DNA of 64,000 nt from Ferrimonas aestuarii (GCF_005116665.1 NZ_SWCJ01000004.1:310001-374000); one strand, 5' to 3'. Positions 29,370-38,453 are shown, counted from the stretch's first letter. Notes: a model not told the origin generated them from the sequence alone. Translations and numbers: made by a program.

Positions 29370-30105
29370 GAATTACCTCAAAAAGACCGCACTGTGGTTG
29401 TTGGACGCCAGTCTACCCAACCGCTGTTACTTGTGCCACGTTCCAATGCAGGACGGAGGTGGCCTGTGTGCCCTATGTCTGTCTGATGCACAATTGGGGC
29501 AAGTCTGCCTTCATTGCCATAAACCATTAGCCCATGCGCCACCCCATCGTTGTGGTTCCTGCCTCAAGCGCCAGCGGTGGCGCCCTACAATCAGCGGCTT
29601 AAACTATCACCATCCCGCTGGACGCTTTGTTGGGCTAGGCAAACAGCGGCGTCAGCCCTCGCTGTACACTGCTGCATTGGCGCCCCTAATCACCAAACTC
29701 AATCAGCTTCAGCAGCAGGGTTTACTGATTACCCCCGATGCCTTAGTGGCGGTGCCTATCCATCGCACACGACTCAGGCAACTTGGGTTTAATCATGCCC
29801 ATATCATCGCCAAACAGTTGGGAGACGCGCTGGGAATCGAGGTGATAGAGAACCTAGTCGGCAAGCACCACTGCACCGCCAATCAGCAGCAACTGGACGC
29901 CAAAGCCAGACGTCGCAACCTCAAACAGGCGTTCTCAGTAACACAAACAGGAAAAGGGCAAAATCTCGCCCTAATTGACGATGTGATCACCACGGGTTCC
30001 ACGTTGTCGGAGCTCAGTGGTGAGCTCACCCGAAACGGATTTCGGGTGAGTCAAAGTTGGACTCTGGCCAGTGCCCTCTATCGAACACCGAACCAGTCAA
30101 ACTAA
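29368..30105 (+). CDS. ComF/GntX-family phosphoribosyltransferase-like protein
   Basis: The 245-residue protein has an N-terminal zinc-ribbon region with four CxxC pairs (CYLC, CALC, CLHC, CGSC) and a C-terminal phosphoribosyltransferase fold with the PRPP loop LIDDVITTGST. ComF proteins act in DNA uptake; the E. coli homologue next to bioH was named gntX/yhgH and its function is not settled. There is no good ribosome site before the ATG, which overlaps the bioH start. The stop overlaps the stop of the convergent peptidase gene by three shared positions. Confidence 0.88.
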   Translation: MNYLKKTALWLLDASLPNRCYLCHVPMQDGGGLCALCLSDAQLGQVCLHCHKPLAHAPPHRCGSCLKRQRWRPTISGLNYHHPAGRFVGLGKQRRQPSLYTAALAPLITKLNQLQQQGLLITPDALVAVPIHRTRLRQLGFNHAHIIAKQLGDALGIEVIENLVGKHHCTANQQQLDAKARRRNLKQAFSVTQTGKGQNLALIDDVITTGSTLSELSGELTRNGFRVSQSWTLASALYRTPNQSN

Positions 30106-32588
30106 TGCAGTGCAGGCACCATAAACAGAGCATTGGCCACAATGCGCTCAGAGCCCAGCCAGAAGTTACGGAACAGTGGATTGTCCGACAGTGCCACCAC
30201 CACACCTTGGCCTACAGGGGTTACCACGGCACTGGCTTCATTGCCCACCGTTTGCTGGTAGGCCTCAGCCATGAAGCCCGACAGCAGCGGCTGCTCATCA
30301 TAGGTCGCCACCACACGGCCAATTTCAGACGGCGCCAAGACCATCTCTCGGTCTTTCATCATCGGCAGTTGATGGCCTAAGCCATAAGCCAGAGGATGGC
30401 TCACATCCAACTGCCAGTTGACGATGGCACCACCAATGGTGCGCTTAGCGCGATCCGCCGAACGCTCAGCAAATTGCGGGCTAGGCTCATCAAACTGTTG
30501 TTGCAGATCCTGGCGACCTTTAATGTCAAATGGCGCCATGCCTTTACGAGCCAGCGCCTCAGCACCGCCTTGCCAAGCCACCAACACGCCCCCTTCCCGC
30601 ACAAAGCGTTCAATGCGGGCCTGGAGTTTGGCGTCCAATTGACGATAGCGACCGTCCACCATAAACAGGTGGGTAAAATCTTCCATCGGCACCCGAGCGG
30701 CGTATTCACCATCAACCAAGGTTGCGGCAATGCCCACCTGTTGATCCAAGTAATTCCACAACTGGCCCACCTCATACTGGCTGGTGTTTCGACCCACCAA
30801 AATCATCGGCTTAACTGCGTTTAGAGAGTGGAACTTGCGGCTACCCAAATCTGGACCGTTCAAAGCCTGACCGCGAACAATGGCCTCTGGTACCACTCCC
30901 ATTTCCGCAATCTGAGGCAGCAGAATCTCCAAGTTGGGCTGTCGCCCCTGAATCATCAAGGCTCCGGGCTCAACGTCAACGCTACCCGTTCGCCCTTGCA
31001 GCCGTGCTTCAGTTTCTATGAAACGCACTCGCACGCCGGCATTGAGCAGTGTGTTGAGCGCTTTGGGGGTGGCGCGGTGCTCCCACGGGATCACCCAAGC
31101 CAGTGCCGGTTGATAATCAAATGATACGCTGGAATCAGAACTCGGTCGCCAATCGGGCTCTCGGCGCAGATCGGCAACCTCCAAGTTAAAGGCTAAGTCC
31201 ACCGCAAACGCCGACACATCGTAAAAAGTGTTGTCCTCAAACTCGGTACGATGATCAAATAGAGCCTCGACTAGGGCGTACTTAGGCTGGGCAAACGGGA
31301 TAAATAGACTGTCACTGGCGAACTGAATGTCTGATGCCTCAAGCGCCTCTTCGGTCCAGCCAAACTGAACCTGATGGGCGCTCAATACCTCCGCGAGCGC
31401 CGCCAAACGCCCTTGATCACCTCGGGCACCAACCACTAAACCACTGCCTTTACTATCTTCACCTCGTTCAAGGGAGTCGACATAAAAATCACGCTGATAC
31501 TGCACCAACGCCTGCTGCTGCTCATAGCTGCCACGCACGGTTGAAAACGACGTCGCCAATTGATTGCGAATCGCCTCACGGAAGGTGCGCTTGCCAAAAT
31601 CGGTGTCACGAATGTGGCCTCGCACCGACGCCTGCTCAAACAGAATGCCAACGCCACCATTGATGTCAGGATAGGTTGAGCCCTTGCCATAGTAAAAGTC
31701 ATCAAAGGACTCTTTAGAGAAGTATGGTTGACCAATGGCGTCCAGAGCTTCGGCATGATAACGACCCAACGCCGCCGTCAATGACTGGTTCTGGGTTGGC
31801 GTTAGCGGATGAGTTCGGCTTGGCACTCCCGGCTGAAAGAAGTAACTGGCGTTGTGGCCCATCTCGTGGAAATCTCCCACCACATGAGGCTGCCAACGCT
31901 GGTACACCGCCACTCGGCCTCGACTCTCTGGATGACGCAGATAGAGCCAGTCGCGATTAAGGTCCGCCATAAAGTGGTTCACTCGACCACTGGGCCACCC
32001 CTGGAAATGTTCCCGGTGCCAATCGCTGCCGTTGAGGTTATGACCGGTGTAACTGTTCACCCAGTTGGCGAAGCGATCATTACCATCAGGGTTCTGGCTC
32101 GGGGTAATCAGAATGACCATCTCATCCAGCCAACGCTCCACCTCTGGCGAGGTTGAGGCCGCCAGATAGTAAGCAAACAGGGTGCCCGCATGCAGACCAC
32201 TGGCCTCATCCCCATGAATGGAATACGCCAGCCACACCACCGTTGGGCCGCCAACGGCATCACCATTGGTGACCTTGGCGCGCTTAGCCAAAATATTGTC
32301 CAGATTCTGTTGGTTACGCTCTGAGGTGATCACCGCCGCAATCTGCTGACGACCTTGATGACTCAGCCCCGCGGATTCAATCGCCACTCGGGGGGACTGC
32401 TCCGCAAGGGTGCGAAAATAGTGCAGCACCTGATCGTATCTCAGATGACGCTTACCCACCGGTTGGCCAAAGGCCTGCTCCGGCTGAGTAACAGTGTTTA
32501 GGTAGGTATCGTCGGGCAGCAGCGGGTCAGAACTGGCCCAAGAAACAATGGGGAGTAGAAGTAAAAACAGCAGTAATTGACGCATCAT
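30102..32588 (-). CDS. Exported M14-family zinc carboxypeptidase with GATase-like domain
   Basis: The 828-residue protein has a signal peptide (SWAS|SDP), then an M14 peptidase domain with the zinc motif HGDE, SQNPDG, the substrate-binding LNRDW and the DFHEMG block. From about residue 560 to the end it resembles the glutamine amidotransferase-like domain (VDGRYRQLD, REGGVLVAW) found in large secreted M14 peptidases. It probably trims peptides in the periplasm or outside. It is inserted between comF and nfuA, which are neighbours in E. coli. Confidence 0.9.
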   Translation of the reverse strand: MMRQLLLFLLLLPIVSWASSDPLLPDDTYLNTVTQPEQAFGQPVGKRHLRYDQVLHYFRTLAEQSPRVAIESAGLSHQGRQQIAAVITSERNQQNLDNILAKRAKVTNGDAVGGPTVVWLAYSIHGDEASGLHAGTLFAYYLAASTSPEVERWLDEMVILITPSQNPDGNDRFANWVNSYTGHNLNGSDWHREHFQGWPSGRVNHFMADLNRDWLYLRHPESRGRVAVYQRWQPHVVGDFHEMGHNASYFFQPGVPSRTHPLTPTQNQSLTAALGRYHAEALDAIGQPYFSKESFDDFYYGKGSTYPDINGGVGILFEQASVRGHIRDTDFGKRTFREAIRNQLATSFSTVRGSYEQQQALVQYQRDFYVDSLERGEDSKGSGLVVGARGDQGRLAALAEVLSAHQVQFGWTEEALEASDIQFASDSLFIPFAQPKYALVEALFDHRTEFEDNTFYDVSAFAVDLAFNLEVADLRREPDWRPSSDSSVSFDYQPALAWVIPWEHRATPKALNTLLNAGVRVRFIETEARLQGRTGSVDVEPGALMIQGRQPNLEILLPQIAEMGVVPEAIVRGQALNGPDLGSRKFHSLNAVKPMILVGRNTSQYEVGQLWNYLDQQVGIAATLVDGEYAARVPMEDFTHLFMVDGRYRQLDAKLQARIERFVREGGVLVAWQGGAEALARKGMAPFDIKGRQDLQQQFDEPSPQFAERSADRAKRTIGGAIVNWQLDVSHPLAYGLGHQLPMMKDREMVLAPSEIGRVVATYDEQPLLSGFMAEAYQQTVGNEASAVVTPVGQGVVVALSDNPLFRNFWLGSERIVANALFMVPALH

Positions 32589-32682
32589 TCCATGACTATC
32601 TTGTTGTTATATGTTCACGCCATGCTACCAGCTACAGGGGGTCACTATCCAACAAAGCGTGATCGAGATCCCAAGCTAGGGC

Positions 32683-32740
32683 TATAATCTGCCCCCTCAA
32701 GGGAGTATGATTCGAGTATCCGACTCCATTAGTCAGGCAT
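32683..32740 (+). promoter_or_regulatory. nfuA promoter (-10) and IscR type-1-like operator
   Basis: A consensus TATAAT lies at 32683-32688 with a weak -35. Downstream, 32716-32740 contains CCGACT-N5-AGTCAGG, which keeps the GACT/AGTC core and most outer positions of the IscR type-1 motif. E. coli nfuA is a known IscR target, so Fe-S-responsive repression here is likely. Confidence 0.6.
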
Positions 32741-32763
32741 TAGCCGCAGTGTAGAGAGCAGTT

Positions 32764-33342
32764 ATGATCACCATTACCGAAGCCGCTCAGGGCCATTTCA
32801 AAAAGTTGCTTGAGCAGCAGCCGGAAGGCACCAATATCCGAGTTTTCGTTATCAATCCAGGCACCCCTCAAGCGGAGTGCGGGGTATCTTACTGCCCTGA
32901 CGATGCCGTTGAAGCGGATGATACTCGCCTTAACTTTGAAGGCTTTGACGCACTGGTTGACGAGAAGAGCGTACCTTTCCTAGAGGAAGCCTTCATCGAT
33001 TACGTCACCGATCAGTTGGGTTCTCAACTGACCCTGAAAGCCCCGAACGCTAAGATGCGTAAAGTGGCCGACGATGCGCCTCTGAGAGAGCGCCTAGACT
33101 ACGTTATCCAGTCTCAAGTTAACCCTCAGTTGGCCAGCCACGGCGGCTTCATCACTCTGGTCGAACTGACCGATAACGGCACTGCTGTCATCCAGTTCGG
33201 CGGTGGCTGTAACGGCTGCTCCATGGTAGACGTGACCCTGAAAGATGGCATCGAAAAACAGCTGCTGGAAGAGTTTGCTGGTGAACTGAGTGCCGTTAAA
33301 GACGTGACTGAACATGAACATGGCGACCACTCATTCTACTAA
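32764..33342 (+). CDS. nfuA: Fe-S biogenesis protein NfuA
   Basis: NfuA carries and delivers [4Fe-4S] clusters to targets such as aconitase under oxidative or iron stress. The 192-residue protein has an N-terminal degenerate A-type carrier domain and a C-terminal Nfu domain with the cluster-binding Cys149 and Cys152 in GGGCNGC, the same positions as in E. coli. A strong terminator follows. Confidence 0.97.
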   Translation: MITITEAAQGHFKKLLEQQPEGTNIRVFVINPGTPQAECGVSYCPDDAVEADDTRLNFEGFDALVDEKSVPFLEEAFIDYVTDQLGSQLTLKAPNAKMRKVADDAPLRERLDYVIQSQVNPQLASHGGFITLVELTDNGTAVIQFGGGCNGCSMVDVTLKDGIEKQLLEEFAGELSAVKDVTEHEHGDHSFY

Positions 33343-33375
33343 GCGTTAACACCAACAACGCTGGATAAGATCGCC

Positions 33376-33406
33376 AAACGCCAAGGCAGTTGCCTTGGCG
33401 TTTTTT
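33376..33406 (+). terminator. Terminator of nfuA
   Basis: A 13-base perfect inverted repeat (AAACGCCAAGGCA with TGCCTTGGCGTTT) around a two-base centre runs into six T's. Confidence 0.93.
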
Positions 33407-33416
33407 ATGGCGAAGC

Positions 33417-34757
33417 TCAATCTAATTTAGCCTGCTCTGGCAGCCGAAGCCGATATCGGTAGTGCCACGCCAGCGTCAGCCCTCGCAGCAGCATAAAGCC
33501 ATCCAGCGCCAGCCACAGTGCGTGATTGCCCCAATCTCGACACAGCCAAAACAGTACAAAAAAGCCGATGGCCGACACCAACATCGAGTTGCGCATGATG
33601 CTACCTTGGGCCGCGCCGATGTACACCCCATCGAATAAAAAGCAGCTGAACGCCAACACAGGTAACATCACCACCCAAATAAGGTGAGTACTGGCCACTT
33701 GCTGCACTTCCTCAATACCGGTCATCAAACTGATAAACCAATCCCCCAGCCCCCAAAATAGCAGCGCAAAGATCAGAGCGGTCATTGCCGACCACACCCA
33801 ACACAGCAGCACCGCTTGCTTTAGCTGTTCGGCTTTTTTGGCCCCCCAAGCCCTGGCTACCTCCACTTCGGCGCTGTAGGCAAAGCCATCCAGAGCGTAG
33901 GAGATCAGCAGCATGAAATTCAGCAACACCGCGTTCGCCGCCACCACCAAATCCCCCATTCGAGCCCCCATGATGGTGATAAAGCTCAAGCAGGCCTGAA
34001 GGCATAAGGTACGAATAAAGATGTCTCGATTCAGTCGCAGCAAACGCCCCACCCCCTGCCACTGCGGCACTAACTTAGACCAAGCGAGAGCATCATGCTG
34101 CTTAAGCACCTTGGCCACCAGATATAGCGCCAGCATCAAGGTGCCATACTCAGCCAGCACGCTGGCCCAAGCGGCACCGGCAACGCCCCAACCAAAGCCC
34201 ACCACAAACAGCAGATCCAAACTAATATTGAGGCCATTACCCAGAATAAGCTGCCACATGGCCACCTTAGGCATGCCTCGCCCAAGCAGGAAGCCCAGTA
34301 GCACCAGATTGGTCAACGCCGCTGGCGCCCCCCAGATTCGGATGCCAAAGTACTGGGCGCCATAGTGCTGAACTTCACTGCTTCCCCCCGCCAAAGGAAT
34401 GCCCCACTCCATAACTGGCCACTGCAGAACCAACGCGGTGAAGGCCAGCAGCAGCGCCAACATCACCCCTTGGGATAACACCCGAGTTTGCGCTGAAAAA
34501 TCATCAGCGCCATGCCCCTGAGCCACCAGTGCAGTGGTGCTCATGCGTAAAAAACCAAGAATCCACAGAATTAGGGTTATAATCATCGACCCTAAGGCGA
34601 CGCCCCCGAGATAGTAGGCGTGGTCAAGATGACCTATCACCGCCGTGTCCACCAGACCCAATAGGGGAATGGTGATGTTTGACAGTATCATGGGCCACGC
34701 CAGCGCAAAGGTGCGCTTGTGGGCCTCAGGCTGCTTAAGGATGGCGGCTATGGACAT
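33417..34757 (-). CDS. MATE-family efflux transporter, DinF-like
   Basis: The protein has about twelve membrane helices in two halves and the DinF-type N-terminus (WPMILSNITIPLLGLVDTAVIGH). MATE transporters export cationic or other drugs against Na+ or H+. I use the ATG at 34757 (446 residues), near the E. coli DinF length; an upstream ATG at 34811 would overlap the divergent gene. Unlike E. coli dinF it is not beside lexA, and I see no SOS box. Only 19 bases separate its start from the deacetylase start. Confidence 0.9.
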   Translation of the reverse strand: MSIAAILKQPEAHKRTFALAWPMILSNITIPLLGLVDTAVIGHLDHAYYLGGVALGSMIITLILWILGFLRMSTTALVAQGHGADDFSAQTRVLSQGVMLALLLAFTALVLQWPVMEWGIPLAGGSSEVQHYGAQYFGIRIWGAPAALTNLVLLGFLLGRGMPKVAMWQLILGNGLNISLDLLFVVGFGWGVAGAAWASVLAEYGTLMLALYLVAKVLKQHDALAWSKLVPQWQGVGRLLRLNRDIFIRTLCLQACLSFITIMGARMGDLVVAANAVLLNFMLLISYALDGFAYSAEVEVARAWGAKKAEQLKQAVLLCWVWSAMTALIFALLFWGLGDWFISLMTGIEEVQQVASTHLIWVVMLPVLAFSCFLFDGVYIGAAQGSIMRNSMLVSAIGFFVLFWLCRDWGNHALWLALDGFMLLRGLTLAWHYRYRLRLPEQAKLD

Positions 34758-34776
34758 AAAACGTTGGAACCCTAAG

Positions 34777-35829
34777 ATGAATAGACTTTTCAATGGGCTG
34801 ATGTTGATCATCAGCCTAGCGCTGCTAGTGCCAGCTCATGCTGGTGTGATTCTGCAGTACCACCATGTTAGCGACAATACGCCCGCCAGCACCAGTGTTA
34901 CGCCGCAGCAGTTTGCCGAGCAGATGGCTTACTTAAACGACAACCAGTTTAATGTGGTGCCCCTGTCGACCTTAATCGATGCCATCAAACAGAAGCAGAC
35001 CTTGCCGCCGAAAACCGTCGCCATCACCTTCGATGATGGCTACCAAAACGTGGCCGACAATGCTCACCCCATTCTAAAGCGCTACGGCTACCCCTACACC
35101 TTGTTTGTCAGCATTGAGCCCATTGAAAAGGGCTTCAGAGAGATGATGGACTGGGATGCTCTGCGAGTGCTGTCGAATGAAGGTGCGACCATCGCCAACC
35201 ACAGCTATGGTCACGAACACCTGATCCACATGCTGGATGGCGAAACCCAACAGCAGTGGCTAGCTCGCATCATCGATAACATCGAACGCACTGAGGCCGC
35301 GATTGAAAAAGAGGTAGGTTATAGCGTCAAACAACTGGCCTACCCTTATGGCGAGTACAATCTGACGTTGGCTGCGGCACTGGCAGAGCTGGGCTATGTG
35401 GGCATTGGTCAGCACTCCGGCGCGGCAGGCCCTTATTCCGATCTAACCGCCGTTCCCCGTTACCCTGTCGCTGGCCCCTATGCGGAGATGTCGAGCTTAA
35501 AAGTAAAACTGCACAGCCTCAACATGCCGGTGATTAAGATCCAAGGCAACGAACCACAACTGATGGACAATGACCGCCCTCTGCTGTCGGTCACTCTAGC
35601 CAGCGACGATCTGCGCCGCGATACCCTGATGTGCTACATCCAAGGCCAAGGCGGTAAAAAACCAACCTGGAGTGATGATCACAGCTTTACCATTCAAGCC
35701 GATCTGCCTCTGCCTGCAGGACGCAGTCGCTACAACTGCACCGCCGCCAGCAAGTCGAGCAATGGTTACTACTGGTTCTCCCAACCTTGGGTAAAACCCA
35801 ACAGCGACGGCAGCTGGCCCGCCGAGTGA
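34777..35829 (+). CDS. Exported polysaccharide deacetylase-family protein
   Basis: The 350-residue protein has a signal peptide (VPAHA|GVIL) and a NodB-homology domain: TFDDGY (catalytic base and metal Asp), NHSYGHEHL (metal His pair) and AYPYGEYN. The last 90 residues form a separate, beta-rich region with two Cys (MCYI, YNCTA) that I cannot assign. It probably removes N-acetyl groups from an envelope or extracellular glycan. The in-frame extension upstream runs into the MATE gene; the signal peptide fixes the start at 34777. Confidence 0.87.
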   Translation: MNRLFNGLMLIISLALLVPAHAGVILQYHHVSDNTPASTSVTPQQFAEQMAYLNDNQFNVVPLSTLIDAIKQKQTLPPKTVAITFDDGYQNVADNAHPILKRYGYPYTLFVSIEPIEKGFREMMDWDALRVLSNEGATIANHSYGHEHLIHMLDGETQQQWLARIIDNIERTEAAIEKEVGYSVKQLAYPYGEYNLTLAAALAELGYVGIGQHSGAAGPYSDLTAVPRYPVAGPYAEMSSLKVKLHSLNMPVIKIQGNEPQLMDNDRPLLSVTLASDDLRRDTLMCYIQGQGGKKPTWSDDHSFTIQADLPLPAGRSRYNCTAASKSSNGYYWFSQPWVKPNSDGSWPAE

Positions 35830-35847
35830 TACTGGCTGACCACGATC

Positions 35848-35874
35848 AAAAAGGGCTCACTGAGCCCCTTTTTT
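35848..35874. terminator. Bidirectional terminator between the deacetylase and marR genes
   Basis: GGGCTC/GAGCCC with a three-base loop is flanked by five A's and a T-rich run, so it can serve both convergent transcripts. Confidence 0.85.
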
Positions 35875-35887
35875 CTGTTTACAGAAG

Positions 35888-36355
35888 TTAGTCCACCAGC
35901 ACATCACTGCGTACCAACTTCTGCATTAGTCTAGATAGCTGCTGCTGTTCATCGTCAGACAGCTGAGTCAGAAAGTGATCTTTGCCCGCAGCGACTAACG
36001 GCGCGCAGTTTGCTACAACCTGCTCCCCTAAAGGAGTGAGTGACAATAGCTTAGTCTTCTTGTTTTCTAAGCTTTTACTGGCTTCAATCAGTTCCAGCTT
36101 AATGCCGTTATCCACTAAACGTTTAGCAACCGAACGATTGCGAAGCAGGTAATCCGCTAACTGCTGCTGGCTGATCTGGCCATGCTGGCTCAAAACTCGA
36201 AGAGCGCCAAACATCTCCAAAGAGATCGAATGCTTGCCACCAGGCAGGCTCCCCAACTCCGCCCGAAACTGTTTGTAAGCTAAACCCATTAAAAACATCG
36301 GGCTAGCATCCAATTCGGCCACCCCGGTGATCGACACTGTGCTTTTGTCTTCCAT
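35888..36355 (-). CDS. MarR-family transcriptional regulator
   Basis: The 155-residue protein has the winged-helix pattern of MarR (ISQQQLADYLLRNRSVAKRLVDNGIK, then the LENKKTKLLSLTPLG wing). I chose the ATG at 36355 because GGGAG lies seven bases upstream; the frame opens a little earlier only with TTG. It is the last gene of the hlyD operon and its start lies 53 bases inside the preceding gene. It probably represses its own operon through the operator at 38393-38453 and responds to a compound exported by the pump. Confidence 0.88.
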   Translation of the reverse strand: MEDKSTVSITGVAELDASPMFLMGLAYKQFRAELGSLPGGKHSISLEMFGALRVLSQHGQISQQQLADYLLRNRSVAKRLVDNGIKLELIEASKSLENKKTKLLSLTPLGEQVVANCAPLVAAGKDHFLTQLSDDEQQQLSRLMQKLVRSDVLVD

Positions 36356-37328
36356 AGATGACTCCCTGCCAGACAAATAGTAACCCCAGCACCACGGTCA
36401 TATACCAAGCGCGCATGGCAGTATCTTGCACGCCTAGGTCGGTACTGGTCATGTATAACTGAATGGGCAACATTATGCCTAAAAGCCCACTGTAATGCGT
36501 AGCTTGATCCGCTAAATCGCTGCAAATCATGCTGTAAGCAACAACCCCTACCAACATCAACAGCATCACACCAAATACCATCATCGATCCCTGGTGCCCC
36601 ATCAACAAAAACTGAAACATCAACGCAATGGAACAGCCGCCTACGTGCGCCTTAAAAGTGTTGATCAATACCCCTTGATAGGCGGGCCGCTGAGCCTGAC
36701 TGACAGCAATGATCACCGGCACCATGCAGAAAGCCGCCGACAATAGGTTCACCATCATCAAAAATGCCAAACCGATTCCAAGCGACGCCACAAAGAACAT
36801 CCGCTGACCAAAGGTGACGTCAACCGTCGGTGGCTGGGGACGGCTCACGTCCGGGGCAGGTAAAAACCAACACACCAAACGCACCACCAGCAGAGTCACC
36901 AAAATACTGGCGACCATGTCTCTAACCCAACCGGTCATATCGATAGGTGATTGTTGGGAAAACACGATAATCAAAATCCAGGTCAGCACAGGCATCACCA
37001 TCTGTCCCACTTTGGCTGGGCTATTGGCGCGGCGTCTGACTAAATCAAACACCCATAGGCTAATGCACCAGATCACAAAGGGGTGGGCGGAAAACAGCTC
37101 ATGGGTAAACCTGGCGCCAACGGCGAAAGCCAACACGGGCAAAAATGCTTTCATTAGCCCTTCGGTCGACAGGCTTGGCGCTCGCGTTACTGCAACCACC
37201 GGAAACAGTGCCAGATAGACTGAAGTCGTGAACTGCAACAGATGCTGACTGAGCATAGTCAAGGTCACAATCAGCGTGATGCGGGCAATACTTGTCCATT
37301 GCACTTGAGTCAAACCAAATAGCGCCAT
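36303..37328 (-). CDS. DUF2955-type integral membrane protein (efflux partner)
   Basis: The 341-residue protein has about ten membrane helices in two blocks separated by a short polar loop (PAPDVSRPQPP), as in DUF2955 / FUSC-like proteins that pair with HlyD-type adaptors such as AaeA-AaeB. The likely role is export of small aromatic or hydrophobic compounds with the upstream adaptor. AAGGAA precedes the ATG. It overlaps marR by 53 bases. Confidence 0.82.
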   Translation of the reverse strand: MALFGLTQVQWTSIARITLIVTLTMLSQHLLQFTTSVYLALFPVVAVTRAPSLSTEGLMKAFLPVLAFAVGARFTHELFSAHPFVIWCISLWVFDLVRRRANSPAKVGQMVMPVLTWILIIVFSQQSPIDMTGWVRDMVASILVTLLVVRLVCWFLPAPDVSRPQPPTVDVTFGQRMFFVASLGIGLAFLMMVNLLSAAFCMVPVIIAVSQAQRPAYQGVLINTFKAHVGGCSIALMFQFLLMGHQGSMMVFGVMLLMLVGVVAYSMICSDLADQATHYSGLLGIMLPIQLYMTSTDLGVQDTAMRAWYMTVVLGLLFVWQGVIYGRQKHSVDHRGGRIGC

Positions 37329-37340
37329 GAGCTGTTTTCC

Positions 37341-38390
37341 TTAAACGAGGTAACGAAGGAGTGAGAGTGCCGCCATCCAGCCTTGAGCAATGCCATCCCA
37401 AACTGAGTTGCTGGAAACCACCATCACACTGGCCTTGGATCCAGAAAACAGAGCAGCATCTAACGAGTCCACATGAATTTGAGTACGCACTTTCTGTTGA
37501 TCTCGAATCCAACGGTCATCATTAACCACCTGAGCAAGGCCAGTTGCGTCACTAGAAGAGTCGTAAATTGCTTGCTCTCGGCTGTGCAATTGCCCCTCAA
37601 ACACCTGACCCGGTAGACCATCAAAAACCAAGCGAACCTGAGTGCCGGGCTGCAGCTTAGCCAACCCCTTCTCATTGAAATCGGCATTGATCCAGCTGTG
37701 CTTAGCATCCACTAGGTAGAGGATTGGCGAACCGGCACTGACGTAGGTTCCCTGACTCAAATTGAGATTACTGATTACTCCATCCACAGGAGCAACAATG
37801 CGGGTTTTAGCCAGATCCAGCTGCGCCAATTCCAATGCAGCTTTCGCAGAGGCGATGGCCCCCTGCTCGCTCATTTGTGCCAACTCCGCTTCTAATCTGG
37901 CAACGTCTGCAGTCGCAGCACTTACCGCTTGTTCACTGACCAGTTCCGCATTACGACTGTCGTCCAGTTGCTGCTGACTCACCAAACGCTCTACAAACAG
38001 AGTTTCATCACGCTGACGCTTACGGTCCGAATTCAGATGCTCCTGCTGGCGCTGACTCAATGTGGCCTTAGCACCATTAAGCTGCTGTCGCTTAGCAATC
38101 TCACTCTGCATCGCCTGTTGCAGCGCTGCTTGAGCTTGCTCCAACGCCAGTTGATAACGAGTGGAGTCCAGCTGCACCAGCAGCTCTCCTTTCGTCACCC
38201 TCTGACCATTGGTGACCGCCAATTCACTAATGGGAGCGGAGACCTCTGCGGCAATGCGACTCGTAGGGATATGCAGCTGAGCCTGAGTGGTAAACGGCGA
38301 TACGGTATCGCTCACCACCAAAAAAATGGAAAACAGTGCGCTGCCAGCCAACACCAGATACAACGCCCATTGATAGACTTTTGAACTCAT
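37341..38390 (-). CDS. HlyD/EmrA-type membrane fusion protein
   Basis: The 349-residue protein has an N-terminal membrane anchor (residues 7-27), a biotinyl-lipoyl-like half (QRVTKGELLVQLD), a long alpha-hairpin rich in Gln, Ala and Glu, a second lipoyl half (VAPVDGVISNL) and a beta-barrel domain. It should link the DUF2955 inner-membrane partner to the periplasm. AGGTGA lies six bases before the ATG and inside a probable operator. Confidence 0.92.
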   Translation of the reverse strand: MSSKVYQWALYLVLAGSALFSIFLVVSDTVSPFTTQAQLHIPTSRIAAEVSAPISELAVTNGQRVTKGELLVQLDSTRYQLALEQAQAALQQAMQSEIAKRQQLNGAKATLSQRQQEHLNSDRKRQRDETLFVERLVSQQQLDDSRNAELVSEQAVSAATADVARLEAELAQMSEQGAIASAKAALELAQLDLAKTRIVAPVDGVISNLNLSQGTYVSAGSPILYLVDAKHSWINADFNEKGLAKLQPGTQVRLVFDGLPGQVFEGQLHSREQAIYDSSSDATGLAQVVNDDRWIRDQQKVRTQIHVDSLDAALFSGSKASVMVVSSNSVWDGIAQGWMAALSLLRYLV

Positions 38391-38392
38391 AT

Positions 38393-38453
38393 TGTTTCAC
38401 CTGCAACATAATCAATGAGCGCAAGTATACCGCTCATTGTTTCAGATGCAACA
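38393..38453 (-). promoter_or_regulatory. hlyD promoter with paired 16-bp operators and a central dyad
   Basis: On the minus strand TTGCAT (38446-38451), a 16-base spacer and TATACT (38424-38429) make a good sigma-70 promoter. TGTTTCA-NN-TGCAACA occurs twice, at 38393-38408 (covering the ribosome site) and at 38438-38453 (covering the -35), 45 bases apart. Between them CAATGAGCG (38413-38421) and CGCTCATTG (38431-38439) form a perfect dyad across the -10. This layout fits repression by the MarR protein of the operon. The rest, up to 38687, holds the upstream region of the cytochrome gene. Confidence 0.7.

Noticed and set aside
33417-34811. The MATE gene as an SOS-controlled dinF
   Set aside because: The protein is DinF-like, but no CTGT-N8-ACAG site was seen near its start and lexA is nearly 20 kb away.
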